Assembly: GCF_018304765.1 (NCBI RefSeq)
Contig: NZ_CP072643.1
Coordinates: 1 to 64,000 of the forward strand
Source of the DNA: Chloracidobacterium sp. N
Lineage (GTDB): Bacteria; Acidobacteriota; Blastocatellia; Chloracidobacteriales; Chloracidobacteriaceae
Reading direction: 5' to 3'
DNA: 64,000 nt
The notes beneath the pieces are model-generated. The model worked only from the letters and a program-made list of their open reading frames with translations, did no database searches and was not told where the DNA came from. The position numbers and the translations under genes were made by a program. The first letter of the stretch is position 1. Every line of letters begins with the position of its first letter. Below are positions 44,737 to 53,139 of this stretch, piece by piece.

Positions 44737-45106
44737 TGCCCCCGGCGGGTTGCCTGACCTGAAGCCTGTCTGCGTGAAGCACCGGGTAGCAGCTATGAAG
44801 CTATGAACGCGGCAGCCATTGATCAGCGCGACACCGGGCGCTGAGTGCGCCCAAATCCAAAACCTGCGGGACGTGCCCTTATCGGGTGCGTCCCGTTTTG
44901 TTTGGTGCTTCGTTTGGGCAACATCCCGTCGCCCGGACCCCGGGCCAAAGCTTGGGGACGCGCGTCAGGACACAGCCGCGAAAACCTCCATAACGTGTGA
45001 AACTTTTTCGGCGCATTCGGCACATGCTCCATGACGGAGCAACTTTCGCCAGGAGCACAGCGTATGCCGTCGGAGTCAAATCGTTTTGGGAGTCACCGCA
45101 CCTGTC
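44737..45106. promoter_or_regulatory. Fifth array junction and ECF sigma upstream region
   Basis: It contains an eroded RRM tail (44773-44822, reading like REAPGSSYEA), a fifth terminator (44868-44898, GGGACGTGCCC/GGGTGCGTCCC then GTTTTG), and then the leader (GCACAGCG...TTTTGGGAGTCACCGCACC, to 45106) that also precedes the secreted genes. No selD remnant and no clear -35/-10 pair is visible. Confidence 0.6.
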
Positions 45107-45676
45107 ATGGACGATGCGTCCCTACCGACTGAATCACCACCGCTCCCGGATGCGGAAGCCTTTCGTCACTGGTTCGACCGGTATGCCCGTTCGGTATTCA
45201 ACTTCCTGTGTGCGCTGGTCGGCCGGCGGGAACTGGCCGAGGAGCTGACCCAGGAGACTTTCGTGCGGGCCTATGAGCAGCGCGCCACCCTGCGGGATCG
45301 CGCCCGTGTGGCGGCGTGGTTGTTTGGGATTGCACGCAATGTGTCGCGTGAGCATGTCCGTGAATATGCCCGCTGGGATTCGTTGGATGACATCTTTGAC
45401 GGCGAGCGCCAACCGGAACCGACGGATGGCACAACCCCCGATGCGCAGCTTCTCGATGCCGAACTGCGCTTCGTCGTACGGGCGGCGCTGGCAAAGCTTG
45501 AACCCGACAAGTGCATGGTGTTCGTCCTGCGAACGTTCGAGCAGTACAGCTATGAGGACATTGCCGCGATCACAGGCTTTTCGGTTGGCAAGGTCAAGAC
45601 GGACCTGCATCGCGCGCGGTTGGAAATGCGCCGCCACGTCCGACCGTACCTGTCGGCAGGACAGGGAGGTAACTGA
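45107..45676 (+). CDS. ECF-family RNA polymerase sigma factor
   Basis: A 189-aa ECF sigma factor. Region 2 is FRHWFDRYARSVFNFLCALVGRRELAEELTQETFVRAYEQ; region 4 is ALAKLEPDKCMVFVLRTFEQYSYEDIAAITGFSVGKVKTDLHRARLEMRRHV. The stop overlaps the start of the anti-sigma gene by one base. It may read promoters of the adjacent DUF4097 gene, itself and perhaps envelope genes. ATG at 45107 is used; the frame is open 7 codons further upstream, through sequence that serves as leader in the secreted genes. Confidence 0.93.
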   Translation: MDDASLPTESPPLPDAEAFRHWFDRYARSVFNFLCALVGRRELAEELTQETFVRAYEQRATLRDRARVAAWLFGIARNVSREHVREYARWDSLDDIFDGERQPEPTDGTTPDAQLLDAELRFVVRAALAKLEPDKCMVFVLRTFEQYSYEDIAAITGFSVGKVKTDLHRARLEMRRHVRPYLSAGQGGN

Positions 45677-46524
45677 TGGATTGTGAACGTTGCCTCGAAC
45701 AACTTGATGCCTATCTGGATGGTGAACTCGACGCGCCGGACGCCAGCCTGCTGTCCGCCCACCTGCGCCAGTGTCCGAACTGTCAGGCGGAGTACCGCGC
45801 CCGCGAATGGGAAAACCGGCTGTACCGTGACATGGCCGCCGGGGTTTCACTCCCGGAGGGGTTGTGGCCGCGCATTGCTGCCGGCCTTGCGGCGGTGGAC
45901 GAGCGTGAACAGCGTCGGTCAGGTGGGGGGCGTACGAACTGGTTCCGACCGGAACTGTCTGGCTGGTGGCGGCTGGGGCTGGCGCTGGGGTGCCTTCTGG
46001 TGCTGGCCGTTGGACTCTGGTTCTGGCTGCGTCCGGCCGTTCCGGCAGAGCCGCTTCTGGCTCAGGGTCCGACTCCGCCCAGCCTGTCGGATACCGGCGA
46101 CTTGCCGCGCACATTGCCGCCCGCAGGCACTCCATCGGCGGGTTCAGAAACATTGGCGCCAGCGGATACTGTCATCATTGAGCCACCCCGGCGGCGTACG
46201 GGAATGACAAGCCCGCCACCCGTACGCGAGCGCCCGCCCTCCGAGGCGGAGCAGATTCTCTCCCAGGTGGAACAAACCTATCTCGTGGTCATCGAGCGCC
46301 TTCAGTCCCAGGCCCGGTTACGGCGCATGAAGCTCGATCCGGCGACACGGACGGCCATAGACCAGACTCTGGCCGGACTGGATGCCCAGATTGCACAGAC
46401 CCGGGAGGTTGTCTGCCAGTCGTCAACCGATCCGGCCGCCCTGCACTTTCTGTTGACGGCCTATCGCAAGAAGGCGGAATTGCTAAGTGAAATCATTGTC
46501 ATGACCGAGGGGGGAGGTTCCTGA
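45676..46524 (+). CDS. Zinc-finger anti-sigma factor, membrane anchored
   Basis: A 282-aa protein. The N-terminal ZAS domain has CERCLEQLDAYLDGELD, then HLRQCPNCQAEY with the His-x3-Cys-x2-Cys motif. One transmembrane helix (LGLALGCLLVLAVGLWFWL, about 100-118) follows, then a Pro-rich linker and a helical periplasmic domain (SEAEQILSQVEQTYLVVIERLQSQ...). The topology is typical for an anchored anti-sigma factor that frees its ECF partner on an envelope signal. It is coupled to the sigma gene by a TGATG overlap. Confidence 0.93.
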   Translation: MDCERCLEQLDAYLDGELDAPDASLLSAHLRQCPNCQAEYRAREWENRLYRDMAAGVSLPEGLWPRIAAGLAAVDEREQRRSGGGRTNWFRPELSGWWRLGLALGCLLVLAVGLWFWLRPAVPAEPLLAQGPTPPSLSDTGDLPRTLPPAGTPSAGSETLAPADTVIIEPPRRRTGMTSPPPVRERPPSEAEQILSQVEQTYLVVIERLQSQARLRRMKLDPATRTAIDQTLAGLDAQIAQTREVVCQSSTDPAALHFLLTAYRKKAELLSEIIVMTEGGGS

Positions 46525-46611
46525 ACCGGCCCTTTCGGAAACGGAACGGGTTGGCCCCAAAGGGGGTTGGCTCGTGAGGGTAAGAAAACGACACACACGG
46601 GGAAAAATGCC

Positions 46612-47661
46612 ATGAAATCTGTTGTGTTGGTGGTGCGCATCCTGGCACTGGCCTGGCTGCTCAGCGGTCTTCCGGCGTTGGCGCAGGAAATCCGGCAGCC
46701 CATCGAGCGCAACGGCCGGATCACGGTCGTATGCCAGGTGGGGGAAGTCGCCATTACCGGCGGCGATGAGGCCGTTTTGACGGTCACGACGGATGGCAAT
46801 CCGGCCACGGTCAAGGTCAAACAGCTTGCCGGTGGAGCGTACGATATTTCGATCGATCCGCCGGTGATACCACATCGGTTACGCATCACTGTCCCACGGG
46901 AAGCCTCGCTGCAGGAGGTCAGGACGCGCAACGCCAATGTGACCGTCCGCGCTGTGGCCGCCGCCAATGTGGCGACGGTCAGCGGCGGGGTCCTGGTTGA
47001 ACAGGTGCCCGGTCCGGTCAATGTGACGACGATGAGCGGACGGATCCGTTTGACCGAGGTGGGGACGGTACAGCTCCGTACTGTGAGCGGCGACACGCAG
47101 GTGCAGGCGGTGACGGGCAGTGTGATGGTGAGTGCTGTCAGCGGGAAGCTGGAAGCGTCCCACATTGGGGGGGACCTGACGGCCCAGCTCGTCAGTGGCA
47201 ATGCCAGCATCCGGTGCAGCCGGGGCCGGGTTGATGTGTCAACCTTCAGCGGAGAGGTCAGGCTGAGCCGACTGGAAAATGAAGTGGTTGTCGAGACGAC
47301 GAGTGGGAATGTGTTTTTTGTCGGGGCGCTGACGCCGGTCAAGCGGTGTACCATCAATGCGCTTTCGGGTGACATCAGGCTGGCCGTACCTGAAACGTGT
47401 GGTTTTGAGACGCGGTTCAAGAGCTTCAGTGGAACGTTGAAGTCGGATTTTCCGGTGGGCGGTGCGGATGCCAGTGGGTCAGGCCCGGATACGGAACCGC
47501 TGCCGGGACCCGGGGCGCCGCCACCGCCACCGCGTCACGGCCGTTTCGTTGTCTGGCGACACGGGGATGGTGCTGCCAAGGTTCTTTTGAGTACCTTCAG
47601 CGGGACGGTTTCGTTCGTACGGGCCGACCCCGAAGCTGAGCCACCCTGCCATCAGCCCTGA
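46612..47661 (+). CDS. Exported DUF4097 beta-helix protein
   Basis: A 349-aa protein with a signal peptide (VVLVVRILALAWLLSGLPALAQ). The mature part is a run of short strands of the DUF4097 type (VTTMSGRIRLTEV, LRTVSGDTQVQAV, VSAVSGKLEASHI, VSTFSGEVRLSRL) that form a parallel beta-helix, then a Pro-rich tail and a last SGTVSF strand. This family commonly neighbours ECF sigma/anti-sigma genes; the exact role (adhesin-like or signal relay) is not established. It lies 88 bp after the anti-sigma gene and is probably in the same operon. Confidence 0.88.
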   Translation: MKSVVLVVRILALAWLLSGLPALAQEIRQPIERNGRITVVCQVGEVAITGGDEAVLTVTTDGNPATVKVKQLAGGAYDISIDPPVIPHRLRITVPREASLQEVRTRNANVTVRAVAAANVATVSGGVLVEQVPGPVNVTTMSGRIRLTEVGTVQLRTVSGDTQVQAVTGSVMVSAVSGKLEASHIGGDLTAQLVSGNASIRCSRGRVDVSTFSGEVRLSRLENEVVVETTSGNVFFVGALTPVKRCTINALSGDIRLAVPETCGFETRFKSFSGTLKSDFPVGGADASGSGPDTEPLPGPGAPPPPPRHGRFVVWRHGDGAAKVLLSTFSGTVSFVRADPEAEPPCHQP

Positions 47662-47911
47662 CGGTTGGCCTGACGGCTGGCGACGCACCCGGCGCGGACT
47701 GCCCTTCTGTCCTTGCGCGGCCGGCACTAAATTTGTGGCTTCAGCATCGAATGTGGTGTATCACTGCGACAGAGATCAGAAATCAGCCATTGGAAGCGTG
47801 AGGTAGTGACCGCCGCGCTCGGGAACTGCCGGTTGCCCGAACGGGCGCTTTCACCCAGTGCGGTTTTGGCTGCTGTAGCTTCGGGTTGCCAACGACAACT
47901 GAGAGGGTCCC

Positions 47912-50900
47912 ATGCTGACAACCGTCAGGCAGGCCTGCCGATTCAATCCTGCCATCCACGATTACCGGATGAGCCAAGGCGTCGAGAATCTGGCCGGGTT
48001 GATTGAAGGCGAAGGTGACGGGCAGGCGTTCTTTGAGCGCAACTATGTCACGCAGGGCATGGAGCAGCTTTTCCGCGAGGGATTGCTGCGTCTGTCAGGC
48101 AGGTCCGATCAGGCGGTCTTCGAGCTGACCCAGGCCATGGGCGGCGGCAAGACGCACATGATGATCGCTCTGGGACTTTTGGCGCGTCACCCGCACCTGC
48201 GGCCTGCCGTGCTCCCTCCAGACCTGCTTCCCCGTGTGGATTTCGACCAGGCGCGCCTGGCCGCCTTCAACGGCCGCAATAACCCGGACCATTACCTCTG
48301 GGGCGAGATCGCCAGCCAGCTTGGCGCGGCGGAAGCCATCAGACCCTACTGGGTCAACGGCCCCAGGGCGGTGGATCAGCGGCTATGGAAAGACATCATT
48401 GGTGATACCCCCACGCTCATCCTGCTCGACGAACTGCCGCCCTACCTCGACTATGCCAGCACCCAGGTTTTCGGACAGGGCACGCTGGCCAACATGGTGG
48501 TCTATAGCCTCTCCAGCCTGATGAGTGCGGCGCTGGAACTGCCGCGGTGCGCGGTGGTCATCTCCAACCTGTCCGGCAGTTACCAGGCCCAAACCAGGGC
48601 GCTACGCGAAGCCATCTCCAACCTCCAGCAGGAAACGCGCCGGCAGGCGATGACCATCACGCCGGTGCAACTGGCCGGCAGCGAAATCTACGAGATTCTC
48701 AAAAAGCGCCTCATTGATGACCTGCCCGGTGAGACCGTCGTTGCCGGGGTGGCTGAAGCCTACGCCCGGCAGGTCAAAAAAGCCGAAGATGGCGGCTACA
48801 TCATTGCCAGCAGCCTTGAGCGCCTTGCCGAGCAGATACGCGAAACCTACCCCTTTCACCCTTCCTTCAAGTACCTGGTGGCTCTTTTCAAGGAAAACGA
48901 GGGCTTTCGCCAGACGCGCGGCCTGATGCAGTTCACCGCCCGGTTGCTCAAAAGCGTCGCTGAGCGCCCGACGGATGATGTCTTCCTCATCGGCGCACAG
49001 CATCTGAACCTCAACGATGACCAGGTCAGGGATGAAATCGAGCGGATTGCACCCAACCTGATGCCGGCCGTAACCCACGACATCGCCGACCACGGCAACG
49101 CCGTTGCCGAACGCCTCGACGCCGAGGGGAACGGCGACGCCGCCCAACAGACCATGACTCTGCTTCTGGCTTCCAGCCTTTCCCGTGCCGTCGGCAGCCG
49201 GCTCGGCCTTTCCGAAAGCGAAATCGTCGAATTCCTGATGGCTCCCACGCGCCAGCCCGACGAATTCATGCACGCCCTGCGGCGGCTGCGCGAAACCGCC
49301 TGGTACCTGCACCGCGAGGACCAACGGTTCTTCGTCAGGGAAACCGAAAACCTGTCGCGCCAGATAGAGCGCAACGCCAGGGAAATCCCACAGCCCAGGA
49401 TTGACAGCGCCCTTGTCAACCGGCTGTCCGGCATCCTGCAACCGGTGCGCCGGGTTGCCTACCAGGAAGTTCATGTCCTGCCCCGGCTCGACGAACTCAG
49501 ACTGGGTGGGCCCCGAACCCTCATCGTCATCAAGCCCGATGGCAAGGTGCCCCCGGCCGAGCTGCAAAACTTCTTTGACCAGCAGCAGGAGAAAAACAAC
49601 CTGCTCGTGCTGACCGGTCAGGACAGCCTGCTCGCCGATGCCGTCGAAGACCGTTTGCGCGAACTCTACGCCATCGAGCAAATCCACAAACGGCTCAGGC
49701 CGGGCGATACCCTCTACGAGGAAGCCCGCGACCGCCTGGAGGACGCCGAACAACGCTTCGCCAAGGCGCTGTCAGCCGCTTACAACCGCCTCCACTTCCC
49801 GGCGCAGTCCCCGGATGGGAACAACACCCTGGCGGCCGTGACCATTGATCAGGGCCTCAAACTCGGCGAGGGCGACCAGTCGGCCGAAATGCAAATCGAA
49901 AACCTGCTCGCCGGCCCCCGGGCCGACTACAAACTCGTCCGTGAACTCGGCCGCGATAACCTCGATGAATACTTCGCCATGGCCGAAACCTACCTCTGGC
50001 CCTCCGGTGCCAACAACCGCCGCACGCCGTGGAAGGATGTCGTCACCCGCGCCAAATGCCTGCCGGTCTGGCCATGGATGCCCGGCGCCAACGGCCTTGA
50101 AACCCTCAAGGCCGAGGCCCTCAAACAGGGACGTTGGCGGTTGGGCGAAGATGGCTACATCGAAAAGGGCCCCTTCCCCAAAGACAAGGCGACGGTCAAC
50201 GTCTCGGTCATCGCCGTCAAGGCTGACACAGGCGAAACGATACTCAGCCTGACACCCCGCCACGCCGGCGACAGCCCCGTCATCTACTGGTCAACCCGGG
50301 GGGATGTCGCCGGGATGCAGCCGGTCAGCGACCTCGACAACTTCATCACCACGGAAGGAACCCTCTACTTCTGGGTCAAAGACACAACCGGCCAGCACGA
50401 AAGTGCGCCGCCCGTACGGTGGCTCGCCGACCTGAAAATCCGCCACCAGGTTGAACCTGCTGGGGACATGCGGCTGGTTCATCTCGAAGCCACGCCACGG
50501 GCCGAGCTGTACTTCACTCTGGACGGCTCCAATCCCAGAGATGGCCGGCGCTACGACGGCCCCTTCGAGATCGGCCCCCAGGCGTGCCGCCTGCTGGTCT
50601 TTGCGCGCGCCGGAGAAGCGACCGGAACGGCCGACTTCCAGATTCCGGCGGGCAGCGACCGGACGGTTGTCATTGACGATGCAAAGCGGGCGCGCCTGCA
50701 CAACAAGCGCATCATGCTCGACACCACGGACCGCGTTTTTGGCGTCATCAAACGCTTTCACGACCGGCCGGATGTGCGTTTCAGGGGGGTCCGCATCGAG
50801 ATTGGCACCGGGGAGCATACCGTGACCGTCCGCTTTCAGGCGCGGGAAGTCACGGCCGCCATGATCGAAGGCGTCGTCAACAGCCTGCGCGACATCCTGG

Positions 50901-51037
50901 GCGACCCGGATGCCATGGTCAATCTGGCGATCACGGATGGCATTGAGTTCGGCGACGGCTTTGCGCTGAAGGACTTCGCCAGACTCGCCAGCCTCGAACT
51001 CAAACCGGGTGATGTCGTGCAGGATGAAGCCGGATAA
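47912..51037 (+). CDS. DUF499 ATPase, predicted anti-phage system component
   Basis: A 1041-aa P-loop ATPase of the DUF499 family. It starts RQACRFNPAIHDYRMSQGVENL, has Walker A AMGGGKTH (about 75-82), Walker B TLILLDELPPYL (about 168-179), and a sensor-like CAVVISNLSGSYQ. A large C-terminal half includes a LRGG-like beta region around HLEATPRAELYFTLDGSNP, resembling a chitobiase/Ig-type module (about 850-910). DUF499 genes commonly sit with DUF3780 and DUF1156 methyltransferase genes in defence islands, exactly as here. It is first in the plus-strand operon; the 250 bp upstream show no gene and no strong promoter. Confidence 0.9.
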   Translation: MLTTVRQACRFNPAIHDYRMSQGVENLAGLIEGEGDGQAFFERNYVTQGMEQLFREGLLRLSGRSDQAVFELTQAMGGGKTHMMIALGLLARHPHLRPAVLPPDLLPRVDFDQARLAAFNGRNNPDHYLWGEIASQLGAAEAIRPYWVNGPRAVDQRLWKDIIGDTPTLILLDELPPYLDYASTQVFGQGTLANMVVYSLSSLMSAALELPRCAVVISNLSGSYQAQTRALREAISNLQQETRRQAMTITPVQLAGSEIYEILKKRLIDDLPGETVVAGVAEAYARQVKKAEDGGYIIASSLERLAEQIRETYPFHPSFKYLVALFKENEGFRQTRGLMQFTARLLKSVAERPTDDVFLIGAQHLNLNDDQVRDEIERIAPNLMPAVTHDIADHGNAVAERLDAEGNGDAAQQTMTLLLASSLSRAVGSRLGLSESEIVEFLMAPTRQPDEFMHALRRLRETAWYLHREDQRFFVRETENLSRQIERNAREIPQPRIDSALVNRLSGILQPVRRVAYQEVHVLPRLDELRLGGPRTLIVIKPDGKVPPAELQNFFDQQQEKNNLLVLTGQDSLLADAVEDRLRELYAIEQIHKRLRPGDTLYEEARDRLEDAEQRFAKALSAAYNRLHFPAQSPDGNNTLAAVTIDQGLKLGEGDQSAEMQIENLLAGPRADYKLVRELGRDNLDEYFAMAETYLWPSGANNRRTPWKDVVTRAKCLPVWPWMPGANGLETLKAEALKQGRWRLGEDGYIEKGPFPKDKATVNVSVIAVKADTGETILSLTPRHAGDSPVIYWSTRGDVAGMQPVSDLDNFITTEGTLYFWVKDTTGQHESAPPVRWLADLKIRHQVEPAGDMRLVHLEATPRAELYFTLDGSNPRDGRRYDGPFEIGPQACRLLVFARAGEATGTADFQIPAGSDRTVVIDDAKRARLHNKRIMLDTTDRVFGVIKRFHDRPDVRFRGVRIEIGTGEHTVTVRFQAREVTAAMIEGVVNSLRDILGDPDAMVNLAITDGIEFGDGFALKDFARLASLELKPGDVVQDEAG

Positions 51038-51087
51038 GGCTTCAAAACGGAAGCCGGCCATCACGCCGGGAGAAAAGGAGCCGGACA

Positions 51088-51720
51088 ATGCCACAAGCCT
51101 CGTCCCTGGATGCCCGCCCCGACACCGGCCAGCCAGCACCGGTACGGCATACCCTGGGCTTTGGTGTGCCAGCAACCTCCGACCCGCATCACTTCCGGGT
51201 GATCATTCCCAGAGGCAGCACGGGCAAGGTGAGCATCCACGAGCACCTTGGTTTGCAGGCCGCGCTGGGCGCCAGCGCCGTCATTGACCGGGTGGTTCTC
51301 GACCGTTCACGCTGGACGGCCATCCGCGCCGAAGTGCAACGGGCCTTCAATGCGCGGCTGGTTGCCCATGGTCTCAGGCCCAGCGCGTGGAAGGTTGGCG
51401 AAAACCCCGTGGATCGCCTGCTTGGCAAAGAACTGTGTGTCCTCGCCTGGGCCGTGGAGCGGATGAACCCCGACCGCATTCCCGTTGCCGTGCGCAACTG
51501 GGTGGCGCTGCGGCCCGAAGAACGCTGGTGGTTGTTCGGCATGACGGCCATGGCCACCGGGGGCGTTCTGGACGCCGGCAGGGGCTGGCGCGCTGCGCTG
51601 GAGCATGCGCTGGGGGATGTCGTCCAGAGCGAGATGCTGGAAATCCGTGCCCATCGCAGCCATCGTTTGCATGAAGACAGCCAGCCCCGGTTGAACCTGT
51701 TTGGCGATGACCCCCTATGA
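51088..51720 (+). CDS. DUF3780 protein, predicted anti-phage component
   Basis: A 210-aa protein recognised by HTLGFGVPATSDPHHFRVIIP and LRPEERWWLFGMTAMATGGVLDAGRGWRAAL, hallmarks of DUF3780. No catalytic motif is known for the family. It lies 50 bp after the DUF499 gene with a GGAG upstream (GAAAAGGAG), and belongs to the same operon. Function is inferred only from its repeated association with DUF499 and DUF1156. Confidence 0.88.
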   Translation: MPQASSLDARPDTGQPAPVRHTLGFGVPATSDPHHFRVIIPRGSTGKVSIHEHLGLQAALGASAVIDRVVLDRSRWTAIRAEVQRAFNARLVAHGLRPSAWKVGENPVDRLLGKELCVLAWAVERMNPDRIPVAVRNWVALRPEERWWLFGMTAMATGGVLDAGRGWRAALEHALGDVVQSEMLEIRAHRSHRLHEDSQPRLNLFGDDPL

Positions 51721-51795
51721 CCAACGTCCACGTACCATTTCACTCCAAGCCTTGTCATACCTGACTGGCACTACTGTAAAAAACCGGATGAACCC

Positions 51796-52536
51796 ATGAA
51801 CCCGCTTCCCAAACGTCTCAGGAAAGAACCCCTTATCGAAGTGCTCTGGCAGTTGCAGTTTCAGGGCAACCAGGGTGTCGGCGATCTGTTGTCGGGCATT
51901 CTTTTCAGCCAACTGAAAAAAGAGCATCCCCAAATCGAGTGGCGACGCCTCGCTGCGGCAGACATCCCGGCACCCATTGCGCAAAGCGACCCCAACCTGC
52001 GGTTCGCACCCAAAATGTTGATGGAAGCCCCCCACACGCCGTTTATCTGGCAGATCGGCAACCGCGTCCTCACCCTCAACTGCTGCAAACCATACGTGGG
52101 CTGGGACCGGTTCAAAGAGGCTGTCCTGGCGCTGACGCATATCGTCGAAGACAGTGGATTACTTCCAAACCCACAGCGTCATTCGCTGCGCTATATTGAC
52201 TTTTTGCAAGGTGAACTGGCAGCGAACCTCTCGGCGCTGAAGTTGTCCCTCCGGCTCGGCGATTTCGACATCAACGGTGACATACAGTTGCGTCTGGAAA
52301 TACCTGATGGAGAATACCGGCACGTCGTGCAGGTGGCCACTCCCATGCCACTCAATCTGCCGGGAGAGAACTCCACCGGCACCATTATTGACCTGGAAAC
52401 CCTGCCGGCAAATGCGCCGGCTGACTGTGAAGCTCTACGCGCACAGCTCGACCATCTGCACGACCACTTGAAGTCCCTGTTTTTCCGCCAGGTATTGACC
52501 GAAGCCACCATCCAGAAGCTTGAGCCGGAGTATTGA
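51796..52536 (+). CDS. TIGR04255-family protein
   Basis: A 246-aa soluble protein. It starts PKRLRKEPLIEVLWQLQF and has LRFAPKMLMEAPHTPFIWQIGNRVLTLNC, YVGWDRFKEAV and SLRYIDFLQGE, the layout of the sporadically distributed TIGR04255 family. The family is of unknown activity and often accompanies mobile or defence genes. It precedes the antitoxin-like gene with no gap; its TGA (52534-52536) is followed by that gene's ATG at 52539. Confidence 0.8.
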   Translation: MNPLPKRLRKEPLIEVLWQLQFQGNQGVGDLLSGILFSQLKKEHPQIEWRRLAAADIPAPIAQSDPNLRFAPKMLMEAPHTPFIWQIGNRVLTLNCCKPYVGWDRFKEAVLALTHIVEDSGLLPNPQRHSLRYIDFLQGELAANLSALKLSLRLGDFDINGDIQLRLEIPDGEYRHVVQVATPMPLNLPGENSTGTIIDLETLPANAPADCEALRAQLDHLHDHLKSLFFRQVLTEATIQKLEPEY

Positions 52537-52538
52537 CG

Positions 52539-52910
52539 ATGCCTTACTACACCTCGCATGTCCCGGACTTGAAGACACTGGTCACTGTCCCTCGGGATAA
52601 GACCGTCGCGTACCCTTCGGAATCATCACATTCCTATGGCTTGGCTATTGGTTACAAAGCCGGCGATGCCCGAATAATTGCCTGGACGCATTCCGAGCAA
52701 TATCCTGACTGGCTGCCTGACGATGAACTACAAACCGAATTCGCTCAGAAATTGCCCGCACCGAGCCAAGCCTGTATCGAAAGTGGCAGTCAACTCGAAA
52801 GCTTCAAAAAAGCTGAGTTGGAAAATGCTTTCCTGATCCTGTCAGAAAAGAGCCTGGCACAAGACTGGCTGCGCCCCGAGGAGGACGAGGCATGGGCGCA
52901 TTTGCAGTAG
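52539..52910 (+). CDS. Antitoxin-like protein partnered with PemK
   Basis: A 123-aa protein starting MPYYTSHVPDLKTL. The N-terminal part looks like a separate domain. The last 35 residues (ENAFLILSEKSLAQDWLRPEEDEAWAHL) resemble the acidic C-terminal toxin-wrapping tail of PemI/RelB-like antitoxins. It overlaps the PemK start by 19 bp, as in toxin-antitoxin operons. The N-terminal half has no family I recognise; it may be specific to this defence locus. Confidence 0.65.
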   Translation: MPYYTSHVPDLKTLVTVPRDKTVAYPSESSHSYGLAIGYKAGDARIIAWTHSEQYPDWLPDDELQTEFAQKLPAPSQACIESGSQLESFKKAELENAFLILSEKSLAQDWLRPEEDEAWAHLQ

Positions 52911-53139
52911 GGAATGTCGTTCTGCTGCCTTTTCCTTTTTCCGATCTCTCAGGGCAAAAAAAACGTCCGGCACTCATTCTGGCTTATTCTGGTTCTGAGT
53001 ACAGAGACTGGGTGTGCCTGCAAATCACAAGCCAATCCTATAATGACCGGGATGCGCGGCAAGCCCCGCCGTTCAGGGCGGGGAAGGATAGCGCAGACGG
53101 CGAAGCCGTCCAAACGCAGTTCATAGTACAATCAAGACC

